DNA from: Halomicrobium salinisoli
Lineage (GTDB): Archaea; Halobacteriota; Halobacteria; Halobacteriales; Haloarculaceae
Assembly (NCBI RefSeq): GCF_020405185.1
Contig: NZ_CP084463.1
Location: 2,976,001 to 3,040,000, forward strand
Direction of reading: 5' to 3'
Length of the DNA stretch: 64,000 nt
Both the position numbers and the translations under genes were made by a program. Position 1 is the stretch's first letter. Each line of letters starts with the position of its first letter. Shown here piece after piece: positions 61,143-64,000 of this stretch. The notes under the pieces were generated by a model, which was not told where the DNA came from, made no database searches, and saw only the letters and a program-made list of their open reading frames with translations.

Positions 61143-61430
61143 ATGCGACTGTTCGACGACGCGACCGACCTGTACGACGCGCACAGCTATCCGGCGACGA
61201 CGGCCGACCTGATCGAGGCCTACGGCGATCAGGAGCTCGAACTGCCCAACGGGACGGAGACGCTGTCCGCCGTCCTCGGGCGACTCGACGACGAGACGTT
61301 TCAGACCTCCGACGAGGCCCGGATGGCGACCTACAGCGCCGTCAGCGACAGCGCGGTCGGCCGCGTCGGCTACTCCGACCGGGACCCCAGCTGTCCCGGC
61401 CTAGACGGGCACACGCACCTCTCGCTCTAA
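61143..61430 (+). CDS. DUF5789 family protein
   Basis: The 95-residue product reads YDAHSYPATTADLIEAYGDQ, LELPNGTETLSAVLGRL and VGRVGYSDRDPSCPGLDG. This is the haloarchaeal DUF5789 family, a small acidic domain of unknown role. The start at 61143 has TTTATTATAG 21-30 nt upstream. Confidence 0.85.
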   Translation: MRLFDDATDLYDAHSYPATTADLIEAYGDQELELPNGTETLSAVLGRLDDETFQTSDEARMATYSAVSDSAVGRVGYSDRDPSCPGLDGHTHLSL

Positions 61431-61450
61431 TACCACCTTTTTACTTCGTC

Positions 61451-61568
61451 GGGTTTCCTCGGGCGCTCTGCGAGCGCCCTGCGGGAACCCTCCTCGTAAA
61501 AACGTGGGCGAAAAACAGCTCGTGAGCGCCAGCGGCGCTCACGAGTGAACCGGCGGCTTCGCCGCCGG
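61451..61568. repeat. Cluster of three 3-nt-loop hairpins
   Basis: Three hairpins lie between convergent genes: GGGCGCTC-TGC-GAGCGCCC (61461-61479, with an outer imperfect stem), CTCGTGAGCGCC-AGC-GGCGCTCACGAG (61519-61545) and CCGGCGGC-TTC-GCCGCCGG (61550-61568). A short T5 run (61437-61441) sits just upstream and may end transcription from the DUF5789 gene. Confidence 0.75.
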
Positions 61569-61610
61569 ATGCTATAACCGCTTACACAAACGCTACCGCT
61601 CAGCCGCCGC

Positions 61611-62015
61611 TCACTTCTTCAGGAAGTCCGGCAGGTCCAGCGCCTCGGTGCTGTCGACGTTCTGCCGGTCGAGGAGGTCGGTCGGGTCCAGCGCCTCGGG
61701 GAGGCCGTCGCGGCCGCCGGTGGGCGCGTCGCCGGGGTCGATGACGGTCGTCTCGCCCTCGACGAGGTCGGCCCAGACGGCCGCGCCGTCGTCGACCTCC
61801 TCGGCGACCGCCGTGGCCTCCCGGCGGCCCTCGCGGTAGGCCAGTTCGACCATGCTCCTGTCGTAGGACGTCTCCATCGCCTCGTAGATGGCCTCCAGTT
61901 CCTCGCGGTTGTACTCGCCGAGCTTCTCGGCGACGCCGATGGCGTAGGCCCGCTCGGTGGCCTCGTCGCGGTCGAGGTCGTCCCACGGTCCGTACTCCCG
62001 TTCGTAGCGGCTCAT
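61611..62015 (-). CDS. Conserved haloarchaeal protein coupled to KaiC-like ATPase
   Basis: The 134-residue product begins MSRYEREYGPWDDLDRDEA and is helical and acidic to residue 80, with a Gly/Pro-rich middle and the end DLPDFLKK. It overlaps the KaiC-like gene by four bases (ATGA). It may be a partner protein of that ATPase. Confidence 0.65.
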   Translation of the reverse strand: MSRYEREYGPWDDLDRDEATERAYAIGVAEKLGEYNREELEAIYEAMETSYDRSMVELAYREGRREATAVAEEVDDGAAVWADLVEGETTVIDPGDAPTGGRDGLPEALDPTDLLDRQNVDSTEALDLPDFLKK

Positions 62016-62698
62016 GTCTCGACGGTCTCGTCCGCGTGGATCTGCAGCCCCTGGTCGGAGAAGCTGATGCGGCGGATGTCGCAGTCGATGGCGGTGCCGC
62101 GCATCTTGATGACCTGCAGGCCCCGGGTCATGCTGCCGCCGTCGAGGAAGTTGTGGAAGAACACGACCCCGTGGGCGAGGTAGTGCTCGTCGCTGTAGGA
62201 GGAGGGATCGGTCATCTCCGAGATCAGGAGGATCGTGGCGTCGGTCTGTTTCAGCGCCGAGAGGAACCCGGTGATCTCCTCGGAGGCGTCCGTGAGGAAG
62301 TGCTGGAGGAGCATCGTCGAGTCGACGACGACCCGCTCCATGTCGTTTTCCTCGATGAAGGCCACGAGTCGATTCGTCAGTCCCCCCTCCGTCCCGAACT
62401 GGGTGATGGTCCGCTTGCCGCTCTCGGTGACGAGGTTGAGAAACTGGATGGCGTCGGACTGCATCGCCCGGTCGAAGCCGAACTCGAAGCCCGACATGTC
62501 CTGCATCAGCTCCTCCTTGGTCTCGTGCATCGTCACGTAGAGGCAGCTCTCACCCTGCTTGGCGCCCTGGGTGATGAACTGCGCGGAGAAGGTCGTCTTG
62601 CCGCTCCCCGGGGGTCCGCTGATCGCGTAGAGCCGGTTTTCGAGCAGCCCACCCTCTACGAGCTCGTCGAACCCCGGGACGCCGCTCGAAAGTCGCAT
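62012..62698 (-). CDS. KaiC/RAD55-like ATPase
   Basis: The 228-residue product has Walker A SGPPGSGKTTFSAQF and a Walker B strand RVVVDSTMLLQHF, with MRLSSGVPGFDELVEGGLLE at the N-terminus. It is a single KaiC-like domain, as in haloarchaeal signal-transduction proteins. The start at 62698 gives the family N-terminus. It may act in signalling or motility; unproven. Confidence 0.86.
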   Translation of the reverse strand: MRLSSGVPGFDELVEGGLLENRLYAISGPPGSGKTTFSAQFITQGAKQGESCLYVTMHETKEELMQDMSGFEFGFDRAMQSDAIQFLNLVTESGKRTITQFGTEGGLTNRLVAFIEENDMERVVVDSTMLLQHFLTDASEEITGFLSALKQTDATILLISEMTDPSSYSDEHYLAHGVVFFHNFLDGGSMTRGLQVIKMRGTAIDCDIRRISFSDQGLQIHADETVET

Positions 62699-62806
62699 AC
62701 AGGGTGGAAGGCCGAACCCGCCTATAGGTGTTTTCGCTCCGTTTTCAGCCCTGATAACCGTCGACGACGGCCCCATCGGGCACTGGCGCGGTCAGCCGCG
62801 AGCCCG

Positions 62807-63055
62807 CTACAGCGGGCTCACGCACTCCCGGCAGTAGGCGTAGGTCGCCGCGGCCTCGTTGTGGGCCCCGCAGTTGTCGCAGTAGACGCCGTCGGTCGCC
62901 GCCTCCTCACCGCCCTCGACCGCGGCCGCCCGGGACCGATCCATCCGGGGGGTCGCGTCGGGCGAGGGGTCCTCCCGCTGGAAGTACCGGTACAGCAGGA
63001 GCTGTAGCAGGCCGAAGCCGACGACGTAGGCGATCAGCCAGCCCAGCGCGTCCAT
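62807..63055 (-). CDS. Membrane-anchored zinc-ribbon protein (DUF7577-type)
   Basis: The 82-residue product has one hydrophobic helix (DALGWLIAYVVGFGLLQLLL) and a C-terminal zinc ribbon (YCDNCGAHNEAAATYAYCRE, then CVSPL). The start at 63055 is the first ATG before the helix. Role unknown. Confidence 0.75.
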   Translation of the reverse strand: MDALGWLIAYVVGFGLLQLLLYRYFQREDPSPDATPRMDRSRAAAVEGGEEAATDGVYCDNCGAHNEAAATYAYCRECVSPL

Positions 63056-63151
63056 GCTGTGGTATAGGTTATCACAGTACTTGGGACTTCCGGCTGGGTC
63101 ACGAACGCGAAAGAGAGCGTCGGAGACTGCCAATCAGAGCCGCGACCGGGT

Positions 63152-64000
63152 TCAGGCGTCGGGCGGCGAACGGTCGCGGCCGAACTCGTCGAACTGCTCG
63201 AGATCCTCGGGGAGGTCGTACTCGATGCGGCGCTGTTCCCGGCGGTCGACGTTGGCGTCTGCGGTGGACTCGGCGACGGGCTCCCAGCCGGGCTTGACGG
63301 TGATCGACTTGGCGGGCTGGCCGGCGGCGACGTGGTGGGCCGGGACGTCGCGCTGGGCGATCGACTTGGCCGCGAGGACGGAGTTCTCGCCCAGGCGGAC
63401 GCCCGCCCGCACCATCGAGTCGTAGGTGACGCGGACGTCGTCCTCGACGATCGTGTGATAGAGGTCCACCTCGGTCTGGTCGACGACGTCGTGGTCGTGG
63501 CTGTAGACGTGGGCGTCGTCGGAGATGGAGACGCGGTCGCCGATCGTCAGTTTCCCGCGGTCGTCGAGGTGGACGTCGTCGTGGACGACGACGTTGTCGC
63601 CGACGGTGATGTTGTGGCCGTAGGTGAAGGTGATCCCCTTGAAGAACCGACAGTCGTCGCCGCAGTCCTCGAAGAGGTGGTCTGCGAGCATCCGCCGGAA
63701 GCGCAGGGCGAACTCGATGTTGTCGGCCATCGGGGTGGCGTCGAACTGGCGCCACAGCCACTGGAGGTGCTTCGAGCGCTCGAAGGCCTCCTCGTCTTTC
63801 TCGGCGTAGTACTCGCTCTCCAGCGTGGTGTTACAGGGGTCGTACCCCTGAAGGCGGACCCGCTCGGCCGGCGTGACGTCCCCGCCCGACTGCCAGCGCT
63901 CGTAGGCCTCCCGGTCCCCGTGGAGGTCGACGAGCACGTCCTCGACGACGTCGCAGGTGTCCTCGTCGCCGGAGAGGCGCTCGTCCACCTCCGCGATGAA
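63152..64000 (-). CDS. Hexapeptide-repeat acyltransferase (5' end beyond window)
   Basis: The product has a MAC-type N-terminal region (PAERVRLQGYDPCNTTLESE, NIEFALRFRRMLADHLFEDC) and a left-handed beta-helix of hexapeptide repeats with the catalytic His in YSHDHDVV and GVRLGENSVLAAKSI. It is like maltose or galactoside O-acetyltransferases and may modify sugars in glycans. The frame stays open to the window edge, so the true start may lie beyond base 64000; a GTG at 63988 is in frame. Confidence 0.8.
   Translation of the reverse strand, partial: FIAEVDERLSGDEDTCDVVEDVLVDLHGDREAYERWQSGGDVTPAERVRLQGYDPCNTTLESEYYAEKDEEAFERSKHLQWLWRQFDATPMADNIEFALRFRRMLADHLFEDCGDDCRFFKGITFTYGHNITVGDNVVVHDDVHLDDRGKLTIGDRVSISDDAHVYSHDHDVVDQTEVDLYHTIVEDDVRVTYDSMVRAGVRLGENSVLAAKSIAQRDVPAHHVAAGQPAKSITVKPGWEPVAESTADANVDRREQRRIEYDLPEDLEQFDEFGRDRSPPDA

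Overview
The window is chromosomal DNA from a haloarchaeon (class Halobacteria, probably near Haloarculaceae). Evidence: very high GC, acidic proteins rich in Asp and Glu, Tat-type signals, leaderless genes with a weak TATA about 27 nt upstream of the start codon, and archaeal-type alaS, RFC small subunit, SAMP2 and halocyanin genes. I see no tRNA, rRNA, CRISPR array or transposase.

Layout. 1-16 kb: end of a secreted dockerin-like protein, proline dehydrogenase, ilvE, uvrC, an aldehyde dehydrogenase/acetolactate-synthase-like operon, an M48 protease, a DUF4097-type lipoprotein and uvrB; an AT-rich element recurs between the genes from 7.6 to 13.6 kb. 16-21 kb: an EMC3/DUF106 membrane protein, a CGCGG-motif small protein, a Bat/NarO-like regulator, a lipoprotein and cysteine synthase. 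21-33 kb: a respiratory, copper and heme module with haem-copper oxidase subunit I, three DUF2249 proteins, two cupins, a stand-alone glutamyl-tRNA-reductase dimerisation domain, halocyanin, two radical SAM/SPASM proteins of the NirJ/AhbC/AhbD type around a small partner protein, and two His-containing polytopic membrane proteins. 33-46 kb: aldo/keto reductase, two divergent thiosulfate sulfurtransferases, two phosphohexomutases, rpiA, larB and several zinc-finger microproteins. 46.6-47.6 kb: a lower-GC insert with a Doc/Fic-like protein. 48-64 kb: samp2, RFC small subunit, an ABC exporter, alaS, a RHH/PIN toxin-antitoxin pair, hydrolase and cupin genes, a KaiC-like ATPase and an acyltransferase running off the end.

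Main discovery. Seven copies of a palindrome CCGAAC-NN-GTTCGG lie 37-41 nt upstream of nine start codons between 18.3 and 25.9 kb. Two copies sit at the midpoint of divergent pairs and serve both genes. One imperfect copy precedes the gene for a Bat/NarO-like regulator that keeps three of the four cysteines of the NarO signature, so I infer an autoregulated, oxygen/redox or nitrogen-oxide responsive local regulon. Two further palindromes show the same logic: TTCYCAGC-N-RCTGGRAA, 42-43 nt upstream of the radical SAM genes and halocyanin, and CCCRCAG-NN-CTGYGGG, 37-40 nt upstream of cysteine synthase and a small divergent gene.

Other structure: clusters of three-nucleotide-loop hairpins between convergent genes, a dispersed GAGGTCGC-type hairpin family that enters coding sequences, and a 45-bp direct repeat that forms the C-terminus of one radical SAM protein.
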